This document shows, in pieces, positions 36,514-48,100 of a stretch of 64,000 nucleotides of DNA (within the stretch, counting starts at the first letter, position 1; every line of letters starts with the position of its first letter). The notes beneath the pieces are model-generated. The model had not been told where the DNA came from. It saw nothing but the letters and a program-made list of their open reading frames with translations, and made no database searches. The position numbers were made by a program, and so were the translations under genes. This stretch comes from Plasmodium coatneyi (lineage: Eukaryota > Apicomplexa > Aconoidasida > Haemosporida > Plasmodiidae). The DNA lies in NCBI RefSeq assembly GCF_001680005.1, contig NC_033569.1, positions 1,116,001-1,180,000 of the forward strand, read 5' to 3'.

Positions 36514-37801
36514 TTAAGTCCGGATAACTTTTGCGGGGCAAACCATACCAGGAATTTCCACAAAAGAACTTGCCACACCAGAAGATGCCGTACCAAGATT
36601 CGGCGCCATACCTGAAATTGCAAAATATATAGCTAGAAAATAAAGGCCCAGCATCACCAATATAACAAATAACAAGGTCCAATGCCAATTTTTTCGGCAT
36701 GTGAATTTTTTTAATAATATTTGGAGATGGTCCTTTAAGGTGTTATGTTTTAGGGTGCTATTTTTCATCCTTCTATGTGATAAATTCCTCGAATCGGATT
36801 TTGGATCGAATATTTTGTACTTTGATTTTTTGATATATTTTTTTCTTGCTCTACAATAATAAAACACTACTAATGCCCCTACCATAAGGACTGCTAAGGT
36901 TGTGAGAAATGCCCATGCTATTACCGGGTTTTGTGTAGGTCCAGTGCATGCCAGATTGGGATTTGTGTTTCCTGGGAACCACATTTCCAGAACGCTCGCA
37001 GTAAGAGTTTCAAAAACGGAGCTTGTATAACACGGGATAAATAGACCCAAAGCTAAAATGCTTAATACAAGCAATAGTAAGGTTCTATGTTTAAATTTCC
37101 CATATTTACATTTTTTATACAACCTTCGACATTTGTCTTTTAGGGTGGTATTCCTTCGGGTGTTGTTATTTTTGCTCTTTCTTCCACGTGGTAAATGTGT
37201 TAAATCTACACCTAAATCAAAAATTTTAGGTCGTTCATTTGAACCAACAGAGGTGTTTTTAAAGGGGTCGTTATTACTGTTTTCATTATAAAATGGACTT
37301 CCCTGCACTTGTGTTCTTGTGCCAGTTTCGCTTCCTACTGATGATGGTGATGATCCTTCACTGCTTGAATCGATTCCATCTGAGGAGTCATATGCACCTC
37401 TTGTTCCACCATACCGTGATGATGTACTTAAAGCACTCACCTAAAAAAAAAAAAAAAGAGGAAGTGGTAAGGAACAAGTGTGTTCATAATTTGTGGAGTA
37501 CATAAATACAACGTGGAAAGAAGGGGAAGTAAGAGGGGAAGGGGAACTTCCCCTTCCCCCTGAACCCCCTTCCTTCCACCCCTAACAACCTTCGTTCCAT
37601 CCCCCTTCACTAAGCAAAAATGAATAAAATGTTCATTAATCATAATAAAAATATATGTGTGTGCGTCAAATATTTTTTATATACGTGTGTGCTACAGGTG
37701 TGTGTAACAATTTTGTATCTTACGTAGTGGTACTGGTGGGGATGTTGTGCCCAACAGCAAGGTATCAAGATGAATAGGAGGTATTTTGCGGAGAACATCA
37801 T
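36514..37801 (-). CDS. Gene B: secreted/membrane protein of unknown function, paired with gene A
   Basis: Minus-strand exons 37801-37724 and 37440-36514; predicted 334 residues. Exon 1 is almost identical to that of gene A (signal peptide MMFSAKYLLFILIPCCWAQ). Exon 2: Ser-rich region (SSDGIDSSSEGSSPSS), DKCRRLYKKCKYGKFKHR, span (TLLLLVLSILALGLFIPCY), loop, span (WAFLTTLAVLMVGALVVFYY) and basic RARKKYIKKSKYK. Then, unlike gene A, a second diverged module follows: TLKDHLQILLKKFTCRKNWH with span TLLFVILVMLGLYFLAIYFAI. It has about three membrane spans against two in A. No family recognised; position among variant antigen genes and the signal peptide suggest an exported or surface protein. Confidence 0.75.
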
Positions 37802-38620
37802 TTTGCTGATTTTTTTCTTTTTTTTTTTTATTCTTTTTAAAAAAAAAAATTTTTAGAGTGGCGCTTATATTCTTTTTTTTTTTATTTTTCGCTCTTCTTT
37901 TTTTAATGTAAAAAAAAAGGTGTTTAAAATGAAAATTATTTCTTTCTTTTATGTACATATGCATAGATTGTAGGATTATTATTATTCTTTCTTCTTTACG
38001 AACATAGAGAATGTGTACATTCAATCATGTGCTCCATACGTGTGCGCGCGAGATGTATACTCCCTTCTTATTTTAGTTGTGTAAGTATGTGTTAGTTCTA
38101 AATAAAAAATTTAAATGTACAAAAAATATACATATAGATGTTATTGTAATAATTTTAAATAATGGTCAAAAAAAAAAAAAAGGAAGTAGTTTATTTTTTA
38201 GCATGTGTATTATACGTTGGTTAAAAGAAGTTAACGTAAAGTGGTTCCTATTCCTGAGAAAAAATGCAACACCTACACCCCCTTTCCTTCCACACCCTTT
38301 CCTTCCACACCCCTTCCTTCCACGCCCCTTCCTTCACCCTCATTCCTTCCACACCCTTCATCTCACTTCCTTTCCTTCACTTCCTTTCTTTCACTTATCT
38401 TCCTACACTCTCCTTCCTTCACACATATTACCCTTCACCCCAACCATCTAACACCTACCACCATCAACCCTAACACCCAAATCAGCATCCCTTTGCACAC
38501 TTCCCTCAACATACGCCTTTCCACCCTTAACAACCCATCCTTCCACCACCTTAACAACCCATTTACCACCCTACCACCTAACAACCTTCCATTCTACCTA
38601 CCACCTACCATCTTCTGTCA
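37802..38620. repeat. Gene B upstream flank and C-rich tract up to the K7 stop
   Basis: 37,802-38,250 is AT-rich flank of gene B. 38,260-38,620 is C-rich KIR-type repeat (CCTTCCACACCCC, CTACCACC, CTAACAACC). Part matches the tract beside gene A and the orphan exon. It abuts the stop codon of K7 (38,623-38,621) directly. Confidence 0.7.
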
Positions 38621-40915
38621 TCATCCTCCAGATGATGATGATGTATATGGAATGGAATATTCGGATGAATCTTCCGTTGTTGAGTCGTACTCCGTTGATT
38701 CGTCGTCGTCGTTTGAAAACCTGTTCAATTCTCTCCTAAGGGACCTTTTCCTTCTTCCATTTCCAGAGTGGTTATGCTTCTTAAAGAAGAAGAGGTGTGA
38801 TTTGTACTTGTAAAAAAAGTATGCTAAGGCAGGAAGTCCTACTGCAGCCAATGCACCTGACACAGCACCTGGTACGACACTACTAGCACCAGACTCTTCG
38901 CCATTCTCCTTCCTGTGACTACCACCACCATCACTACCACCCTTTCCTTCTCCACCAGAGACACCATCTGCTAAATCTGCATCGGAAAAACTACCACTAC
39001 TACCAGCTTGATTAGGATTGGGGTTTGGCTTAGGTTTTGGTGGTGGTGGTGGATCGTCATTTCCACCTAAAGAGAAAAAAAAATAAGAAAGGTAATTTCA
39101 ATATAATATTCCTTTTTTTTTTTTTTTTTTTTTTATACAGCCTTCGGGTGTACCCCCCCCAAAGGGGGCCTACACACCTCATTCCTTTACCCCCTTCCTT
39201 CCACCAACCAACAACCCCTAACAACCCATCCTTCCACCACCTTAACAACCCATCTACCACCCTAACAACCTTCCTTCCACCCAAACCACCCCTAACCCAA
39301 TCTTCCTTCCACCACATACGCCCACACCCTAACACACTTCCCTCCACACTCACTCTTTCACTCACTCCTTCACTCCATCCAAGTCAACACCTTCCTCACA
39401 CCCACCTAACAAAACTTCCTTCCACCCCTAACAAAACTTCCTTCCACCCCTAACACAACTTTCCTTCCACCAACCACCTAACGCCGAACAACCCATCTAC
39501 CACCTAACATCCCATCTACCACCTAACAACCCTCATTCTACCACCCCTAACAACCCTCATTCTACCACCCCTAACAACCCTCATTCTACCACCCCTAACA
39601 ACCCTCATTCTATCACCCCTAACAACCCACCTACCACCCTAACATCACCTTCATTCCACCAACCACCTAACGCCGAACAACCCATCTACCACCTAACATC
39701 CCATCTACCACCTAACATCCCATCTACCACCTAACATCCCATCTACCACCTAACATCCCATCTACCACCTAACATCCCATCTACCACCTAACATCCCATC
39801 TACCACCTAACAACCCTCATTCTACCACCCATAACAACCCTCATTCTACCACCCCTAACAACCCTCATTCTATCACCCCTAACAACCCTCATTCTACCAC
39901 CCCTAACAACCCTCATTCTATCACCCCTAACAACCTTCCTTCCACCACCCTAACGCAACCTTCCTTCCACGAAGTACCTAACAAACCACCTAACAACCTT
40001 CCTACCACCACACCATCTTAAAGGAATGTTGTACCAGTCACTTACCATCTACCACGGCGTCTCCTAAGTCGAAATCATCTCCAGCAGAAGGTTTCTTGGT
40101 ACATTTTAAATTTGATAGTTTGTCCGCGTCACAGTACTGCTCACCATTCGTTCTAAACCAGTTACAATATGAATCCCCACTATTACTTGTATACGGACAT
40201 TTTTCCTTCATTGCACTACATGCTTCAGTTATTTTCTGTATATGCTCCCCACATTCAGGAACGCACGTAGGCTCAATACTCGGTAACAGATTTTTCAGAG
40301 TACCATAGTCATGATAATAATCGAATACTGTTTTCCTACTACTGAAAAGATCTTTATTAACAGTTCCACAAGTAAGCATGCATCCCTGCTTATTACACAT
40401 TTCCTTTATTTTATCACATATTAGACTCATGATGCCCAAGAATAAAGTATCATCCGTTACATATTTCCACAATATATCCCCCATATAATAATATAGGAAA
40501 TTATAACGCCTACTATAAGGACTGTCTCCCTCTTGCATCTCAGGTGCGTAGCAACAGGCACGGTATATTTTGTTCTTATGTTCCCCCCCTATATCGGGCA
40601 AACTACGCAGTGCATTCCTCACTTCCCCAATAGAGCCGCATGTACTACTTGTACCCGCATCAAACTCCCTATATATCACCCTTGAAGGTAAATTATCCAA
40701 AAATTCATCCTATAAATATTAAAATCGTATGAAACATATATAATGAGGAGGAAGACGTGGTATATTTCCATGTATTTTTTTTTTTACATTTTTCTATTGA
40801 AGTATGATGAACACATGAAGAATATTATTATATATGTGTAGTAGTAGTGGTGGTACATCCACTTTTAAATTAAAGAAAAGAACAAATTCCCACGTACTTC
40901 GCCCTGTCCCACCAT
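38621..40915 (-). CDS. kir: KIR protein K7 with CD99-like module
   Basis: Minus-strand exons 40915-40898 (MVGQGE, donor GTACGT), 40709-40046 and 39066-38621; predicted 375 residues. Exon 2: DEFLDNLPSRVIYREF start, NKIYRACCYA, diverged signature YNFLYYYMGDIL, CNKQGCMLTCGTV, CVPECGEHI, YCNWF, then KKPSAGDDFDLGDAVVDG. Exon 3 continues the CD99-like segment (38,906-39,001), then a membrane span (AVSGALAAVGLPALAYFFYKY) and a tail whose last residues (SIPYTSSSSGG) differ from K1 and K5 because the sequence changes at a CAT/ATG-rich junction near 38,620-38,645. Intron 2 (39,067-40,045) is minisatellite. Exon 3 and the start of intron 2 are inverted near-copies of K5. Confidence 0.86.
39067..40045 (-). 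repeat. Minisatellite in intron 2 of K7
   Basis: Plus-strand units: seven copies of a 19-bp unit (CCCATCTACCACCTAACAT) from 39,681; four copies of a 24-bp unit (CAACCCTCATTCTACCACCC + CTAA) from 39,527 and five more from 39,811. Degenerate C-rich repeats lie around them. On the coding strand of K7 the tract is G-rich, as in K1 and K5. Directly adjacent identical units with no spacers exclude a CRISPR array. Confidence 0.9.
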
Positions 40916-43900
40916 TGTTCATGCGTACATTCTTCTATGTATATGTAATGTAAATTTTATGTTAGAAATTGTTTCCCCTTATATGTGTGTGCTCACACAT
41001 TTATCGAAATAAAGGAAAATGTGAAAATACTGTTTACTCCTTTATTATAAATATTAAACATACACCAAACTCCTATTCTTTTCCCTTATATATATACTGC
41101 ACAGTTCCTTGAACAATGATAACATATTATGCTCATATATATTCAATCACCACATATTTGTATTATTAAGGGTAAAAAATGTAGGAATAAATAAGCAGGA
41201 AATAACATGAAATAAAGTAGAAGAAAAGAAAAATGGAACTTACAATTTTCTATACACGTTCCTTCTTTACACCTTCCTTCTTTATACGTTCCTTCTTTAT
41301 GCATGCTCCATATGGTTCGATTATGCGTGATTATTGAGAACATTATGTTACTACTTACACGCCTTAGCTTCTACATATACATATAATAATGTGCATGCAA
41401 CCTTCCCCTCTTTGGATAAAAAGAATTTTCATATATATATATATATGTAGGTACATTGCTTATTTTATGTTTTATTGTTTTTTTTTGTTTAGAGGAAGGG
41501 GAGATTGCCCATTAAAAAATTGATCACACATATATAGTATAGTTCATGCATATGCATAGTACACTCTTCCCCCCTTTTTAAATGTGTATATCAATTTATA
41601 CTCATTGAAGTGGCGTTCTTTTATGAGCAAGATACAGGCAAAATTTTTCAACAGAGAGAATTGCATTACGCTTAGAACAAAAGTACAATATGCGCTCTTG
41701 TAAGAACATTCTGTAGTATAGTTATTCCCTTATTCGTATAATAATTCAATAATAATAATTTTCTTTCCATTCCATTCCCTTCCTTTTTTCTTTATTCTTT
41801 TCCTTTCTGGTGAGTACACTACAAATAACTTCTCTACATAAAATATAAATTGTATTATCTAAGCTGTTCCTTCTCTCTCTTCTTTTAAGGGTAGATTATG
41901 TTTTTTTATGCATTAAGGTATTCCCTTTATTTCTTTCCCTTCTTTTCCTTTTTCTTTTTCTTCTCTTTTTTTCTGTACTCCATTATGATATACAAACAGT
42001 TCATCCATATGGGAAAGGATGTGTACACCATATTATGTACACCAGATTCATTTGAGCTGCATTCCTCCCCCTCTTCTTGGTGCACATTATATTTTATATA
42101 TAGATGTATTCTTTTTTTTTTTTTTTTTTTTAAATTTATATACGATTTTAAAAGGGTTCATGGTGTGGGAGTAGGGTTCAAGGAAGGTAAGAAGGGTTAA
42201 AATGTTTTAGAAGGGTTTAGGGTTTAGGTTCAAAGGAAGTTCTTAGATGGAGTGGGGAGGTTTGGGGAGGTTTCAGTGTACTCTACCTTCGCGTGTATAT
42301 TATTTCACTTTATATATATAGAATATTATATATGTGTATGGTCAAAGTCCTCCATATAGTTATTTGTTACAATATATGGTGATGGGTTACAAATAAAATG
42401 AGTGTAACTCCTATAACCACACATACATATATGTACCCCTTTTTCTTCTTCTTTTTTTCCCTTTAGCACAAGTATATATAACATAATACAAGTTTAAGGA
42501 AGATGTAAGAAGCACAGTGGCACTTTAGGTGATTCCGTATTGTGATCTTAGTTTCATATTTTATACTGTTGAACTAATAGAATTCCTTTCTATTTATGCA
42601 CATAGTACCCACAGTATCACAGAATATCGTATGTATGACTGTAGTAAAAACTTATTCTGGACTACTTATTATAAAAAGAGGAAATTACTTATGCAGGTCT
42701 CCTTTTTTTTATATATGTTAAGGTGCAATTCTCCTTATTTCTTGTTAATTTCTTTATGTTGGGAATTAATAATAAGTTACACTTTTCCATACGTCCTCTA
42801 CGTGAATATCCCAGGTTAATCCTCAATAGTGAAAATAGCACTTCCATTTTATGGTATTGCGCTTCTCAATTATATGAATACAGAGGCAGCCATATCAAAT
42901 CTGTACGTCCTTAAAGTATGTTGCCATATGGAGTATGCAAAATGGGAAGCGCTTGAACCACAAGAACAAACGTAGAGAGGCAGCGCTCATGTGAACTTCC
43001 TCCCCACTCCTTTGGGAATGGAATGTGCGGCTTAGCACACAGTCGAACAGTCCAGCACACCTTCCGTGTGTATTCCCCCCCTCTTTTTTACTATGTCCAC
43101 ATCCGAATTTATTGGATAATGCCCTCCATAAGGAATACGCACCTATACGTAAAATACAAGGAATATAGAATAGTTATATAACGTACTTTCAGGGAATGCC
43201 TCTATAGAGGTATAATAAGTTTAGTGTCCGCAATGTTAAGATTATTATATTAGTATATCATTCTTTGGGGAAAAGTATTCATGTTGTTGGACACTCATCT
43301 CCGAAGTATTATGTCTTCCATGAATTACTGCACCATAGCACACTGGTGGAATAAGTATGTGAGGTGGTACCCCCTTCCTATATATAATATAGGATCCATG
43401 TGCTCTGTCCTTTTTCCGCACTAAGGGAAGGTATTCTTCCAGAGTTCCTGCATGATGCTCCACGCCGATTCCTGTATGCACATATGAGTGCTTGAACTTA
43501 TGTAGATACTTCGAACCGGTTCCATAACTGAGGGAAGGAAGAAGTGCATAGATCATATTATTCCTTTATTTATATTTTTTCCCTCTTAATGAATTATAAT
43601 TAAGTTCAGAGGTATAAGTTAATTTTGAGTAATAAAAAATAAATAAAGAGTTAATTCGTACTGCGGACCTAGTTTTAGATAGTGCGCTGTCATATATTTA
43701 AGGATCATTCCATATTTACGAATACAATAAATATAATAATGTGCAGTAGTACATGTTATTATTTTAAGAAAATATACTCCCCAGTATTTTAGGGGAGGAA
43801 TTATACTATACACATCTCCTCCATCCAAATACAGAGGAATCACTTCTCACTGTACTCGTTCCTGATGCATAGGAACCCACTGTCATACTCCCCACAAATT

Positions 43901-45176
43901 CCTGTGTACTTGATCTTACACAGAACAACTCATGTATATAGGCAGCTGCCTGAGCATTATTCCTATGTACACATGCGGTTCGTCCGCCCGCCTTAATGGT
44001 CTACCATTAATTCCCCGTACTTAGAATGATTCTGACGAATACAGCATTTTCCGGAGTTGGCCCCCTCTGTACTGCTCATCCATTCATTATGCATATCCCC
44101 CGTTTCTTATAACATACTATGATGGGCGTCACATAGCTCATTTCCTTTTCGTTTTCCTTCTTCCTATATACATTATATTGTTCTAAGAAAAACATAAGAA
44201 GGAAGAAATTACCTACCCCATTTTTTTTTTTTTTCTTTTTCATCTTTTATTCTTTTTTTTATTTTATTTTTTTATACTGTTAAAAAACAGGGAGCAAAAA
44301 AAACTAAAGGAACAGAACGAACCCTAGCGTCCCACTCTTTTCTTCCATTCTTTCTTCCCCTTCCACTTTTTACCCCTTTCCTCTCTACCCTTTTTCCTTT
44401 TTCCCTTTAGTTTTTTTTTCTCCCTGTTTTTTAACAGTATAAAAAATAAAATAAAAAAAAGAATAAAAGATGAAAAAGAAAAAAAAAAAAAAAATAGGAT
44501 GAAAAGAAATGATTTAAAGGGAAAAAAAAAATTTAGGGAAAAGTTTAAAAAAGGAAAGAAGGGTTTTAAGGAAAAAGGAAGGGGGTGGGTAATTCCTTCC
44601 TCTTCTTTCTCTTCCTTCAGGGAAATGCAAAAAAAAAGGGTACATAGGTAGAATGTATAGGAGGGGGGAGAGTTCCTTTTTTTTTCTTTCTTTCTTCTAT
44701 TTTTAAAAAATGAGAAATGTATAAAAAAAATCTCCTTTTTTTTTTTTTTAGAAAGAATGCAATGTATAAGCAAGAAGAAAGGTAGGCTATTCTTTACTCT
44801 TTCGTCTTGTTTTTTTTTTTTTTGGAAGAATGCAGTGTATACGAAGGGAGGAGGAAAATTATTCTTTTTATAAGGAAAAAGGAAAAGATAAAAAAAGAAA
44901 GAAGGTGCGTAATTCCTCTCTCTTCTTCCTCTTCTTCTTTTATGGAAGAATACAGTGTATGAGGAAGAGAAGGAAGGGGAAGAAAGGAATCTTTTCTTGG
45001 AAAAGGAAAAAAGGAGGGAGTAATCTATGAAATGAATTGTTCTATAAGGATAAGCAGAAGTGTAAAGCTTCCGGGGGAAATAATCTTCCGGCGAACCTAT
45101 GGACTCTGTAGTGATTTATCATATCTCAATGAAAGAATGAATTGTGTAGAAAAGGAAGAAGGAAGAGCAGGCCACC
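40916..45176. promoter_or_regulatory. Head-to-head intergenic region between K7 and S3
   Basis: 4.3 kb without a recognisable gene. It does not share the palindrome array seen upstream of S1 and S2. It holds telomere-like words at 42,154-42,232, a long near-perfect inverted repeat at 44,217-44,497, and three copies of GGAAGAATGCAGTGTATAnGA (44,752, 44,825, 44,944). 42,900-44,100 is of more mixed composition than its surroundings but has no convincing frame. The promoters of K7 (left) and S3 (right) should lie here. Confidence 0.55.
44217..44497. repeat. Long inverted repeat (about 85-bp arms, about 110-bp loop)
   Basis: Left arm 44,217-44,304 and right arm 44,411-44,497 are near-perfect reverse complements. 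They include TATACTGTTAAAAAACAGGG on the left against CCCTGTTTTTTAACAGTATA on the right, and CATCTTTTATTC against GAATAAAAGATG. The arms are very AT-rich but not simple repeat throughout. Lies about 700 bp upstream of S3. Confidence 0.85.
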
Positions 45177-48100
45177 ATGTATGACTATTTTGCGGAATTC
45201 TTGGTGGAGTGGTTGACAGTGAAGGGCATGCAGTCGTCCGGGCAATATGTAATATTACTGAAATTACACATAAACAAGGCATAGCATAAAGGTCTAATTA
45301 TATGTTCCAGTAATAATCGGCTAAAATATTTAAGAAGTAGGTGAACATGCGTGAATATATGTTGTCTGTTTTATTTGTAGCATAAAATATGGGACGACGT
45401 GGAAAGAGTATTCAAGGACATGCTTAAATATATTACGAAGGATTCCGAGGAATTAAAATTACTATGCAGTGGATATGGGGACGATATCAGCATGAGTGAA
45501 GGTGTTAAGAATAGGGGGAAGGAATTATGTAAATTACTAGTGAGAATAATTTACTGGATAGACGGATTAGTGGAGATGTGGGATAGCCAGAGGAAGCATT
45601 ACTGGGCGGGAAGAACAGATATTAGGCACGGTGAGGAGAAGGTAGAGGCATACCTGAGGTGTATATTAGGAAAAATAATTATAGCAAAAATGTTTGCAAA
45701 GCATTGCGATATGGAGGAGGTTGCTAAAGTCGTAAACAAAGCAGTGGAAGGAACTTTAGAATGGAGAGGTATCAAGGCAGAGCATGAAGAATGTAGCGGA
45801 ATAGATTTTGCAAGTATAAGAATAGGCCATGAATTTCTTTGGGAACGGATGGATGGATGGTTAAGTGAGAAGAAAGAAGAGAAGGAAGATTTGGAGAAAA
45901 TAAAAAGGAATGGAGAAGCGTGTGAGGAAGGTAGTCCCAGTAGGGGAGGAAGCGAGGACAAAGGGGGGGGGAAGAAGAACACCATGGGATTATTAGGAAA
46001 GGGAAGTTCAGCGGAATGGCAGGAATTATTGAAAAGGAGGTATCAATTCCCGAAGGAAAATTTAGTAGGAATATTGGACGCTGTAAGTGGTAAGGGAAAG
46101 GATGGAGTGAAGAATGTAATAGAGCAGGAAGTGAAGAAATTAGAATCAAGTGAAAAGCAGACACTACCACTACAGGAACAAGCACCAGCGGGACCACCTC
46201 CTCCTCCACCCCCTCAACCAGCTGCTGCAAAGAGTAATGATCCATGTAAACCTATAACAGAAGTAACAGGAAAATGGTTCACAAATAGGGATTATACTAA
46301 GGAAAGTGATAAAAATTGGGTAAGGGGAAGTATTGTAAACAATAATGAAGAACAATACAATAAGTGTTATAGCATATGTGCAATAGTAGAAGGAGTGAGA
46401 ACAAGTTTTATGTGCGCTGGGGTTCTATATATATGTTCATCCTTTTGTTCTATGTGCAGGATAGAATTCAGACAGACGTCGAAACGCAGTGGAAGAACCT
46501 CCTTGATGAAATACCTAAGAAAAACGGAGAAGGTGAGCAGTACTGCAATGACACTGCAGGAACTGCTAATAAAATGACCGCTGCAGAAAAGCAGACATGT
46601 ATGTTTGTTGCTGCAGGATTAAAGCATATTTATAGTATTATTCAGGAAGGTACTGATGTGGACAGATATAACAATCCATCACCAGATAACAAAATATTTA
46701 AACAGACCATGGCCTGCGTTGCACTCAATGCGTACATTAGAAAATTAAAGGAAGAGGCGAAACAATTCCCATGTCCTATAGAAAAGGGTATACAACAAGC
46801 CTTTAATTCCAATAATGAAATAAAAACAGCTGCATGCCCAAGTAATAGTAATTGTGAGGTCTGTGAGATGAAGGACTATTCAAACTGCACAATAGCTGGA
46901 GAAAAAATAGGGGACAAAATAAAGACAACATTAGAGGAGAAAGAGAGCGAAATACAAACAACTTTCACTACCATACATAATGCAACTACTTTATGTGAAC
47001 GTGTGCAATGTGTTGCTGAAACATGGAGAACCAACAGAGAGATAAATGGAACAATATTCGGATTGGATTGGGTAAAGATGCCTACTGTTAATTATGGTCA
47101 AAAGGACCATAATGAATAATGCTCCATCCTTGTACTGTCGGAGGGAGGTAAATACAAATATTGTGCATTCACTTAGTACAGATATAGATTCCACCTTCCA
47201 TTTTATTAGCCGAAGAAATTTTGGGGGTGGGACGTCACGAAGGAATTGGAGAGATTGTCTAAAGATATAATTGACAAAAGTACAGAGAAGGACCAAGTCT
47301 GTAATAGTTTCAGTGGGGCAAATAAGGAGGCATGCCAGTTTATTACTGCAGGATTAAAGCATATTTACAACACTGAGGTAGATATGGGAAATGTAGTTAA
47401 AGATGATGCAGCAAAAATAAAGGAGAGGAAAGATAATCGGCCATTTTATCAAACTATGTCATGCGTCGCATTAAATCTTTATGCAGATATGCTTATAGAA
47501 AAAACAGCGGGGCATGTGTGCCCCTTCACAGAAAAAGAAATAGGAGCAATGTTTAGTAAAGGCAATGATCAGAAAGGTAATTGGTGTAAGGATAAGAATG
47601 GTAGTAACTTGGAATGTGTTACGTGTAAAAGGAAACCTAACTTCGATTGTGAAATAGAGTATAAAGGGAACGGCTACGAAACCAAAGATAATGTAAAGAA
47701 AAAAGTGAATGAACTGCTCGAGAAGAATAAAGAAATACAAAAAACTCTGGATTCTCTAAATACTTTATGTCACCGTGCACAATGTGTAACAGTAAAATGG
47801 TTTGAGGACCGAATATATTCAGAAAGTAGCAAGCAGGATTGGGTAAGTGGGCAATATATTTTCACTGCTGTCAAAGTCATTCCAACGGATTATGTGCTTT
47901 CTACATATGACAAAAAAGGGGGGGGGAGGGACGACCATAAATCGTGCACATGCTCGAAGTATATACGTATATTTCCTCTTCCCCTTCTTTTCTCTTTCCT
48001 GCATAGTGTACATTTTGGCGGGAGCACGACGTTGGAAAAGTATTGAGGGAAATGTCTAAGGCTATGACAAAAGGCGATGCAAGGGACGGACCATGTGAGA

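Noticed and set aside
39481..39960. Regular short repeats resembling a CRISPR array
   Set aside because: The units touch each other without unique spacers, lie inside a spliced KIR intron, and the genome is eukaryotic.
42529..42914. Two plus-strand frames of 60-100 codons between K7 and S3
   Set aside because: Hydrophobic, low-complexity translation; no KIR or SICA motif. The S3 first exon is placed at 45,177 instead because its frame, length and donor match the S2 first exon.
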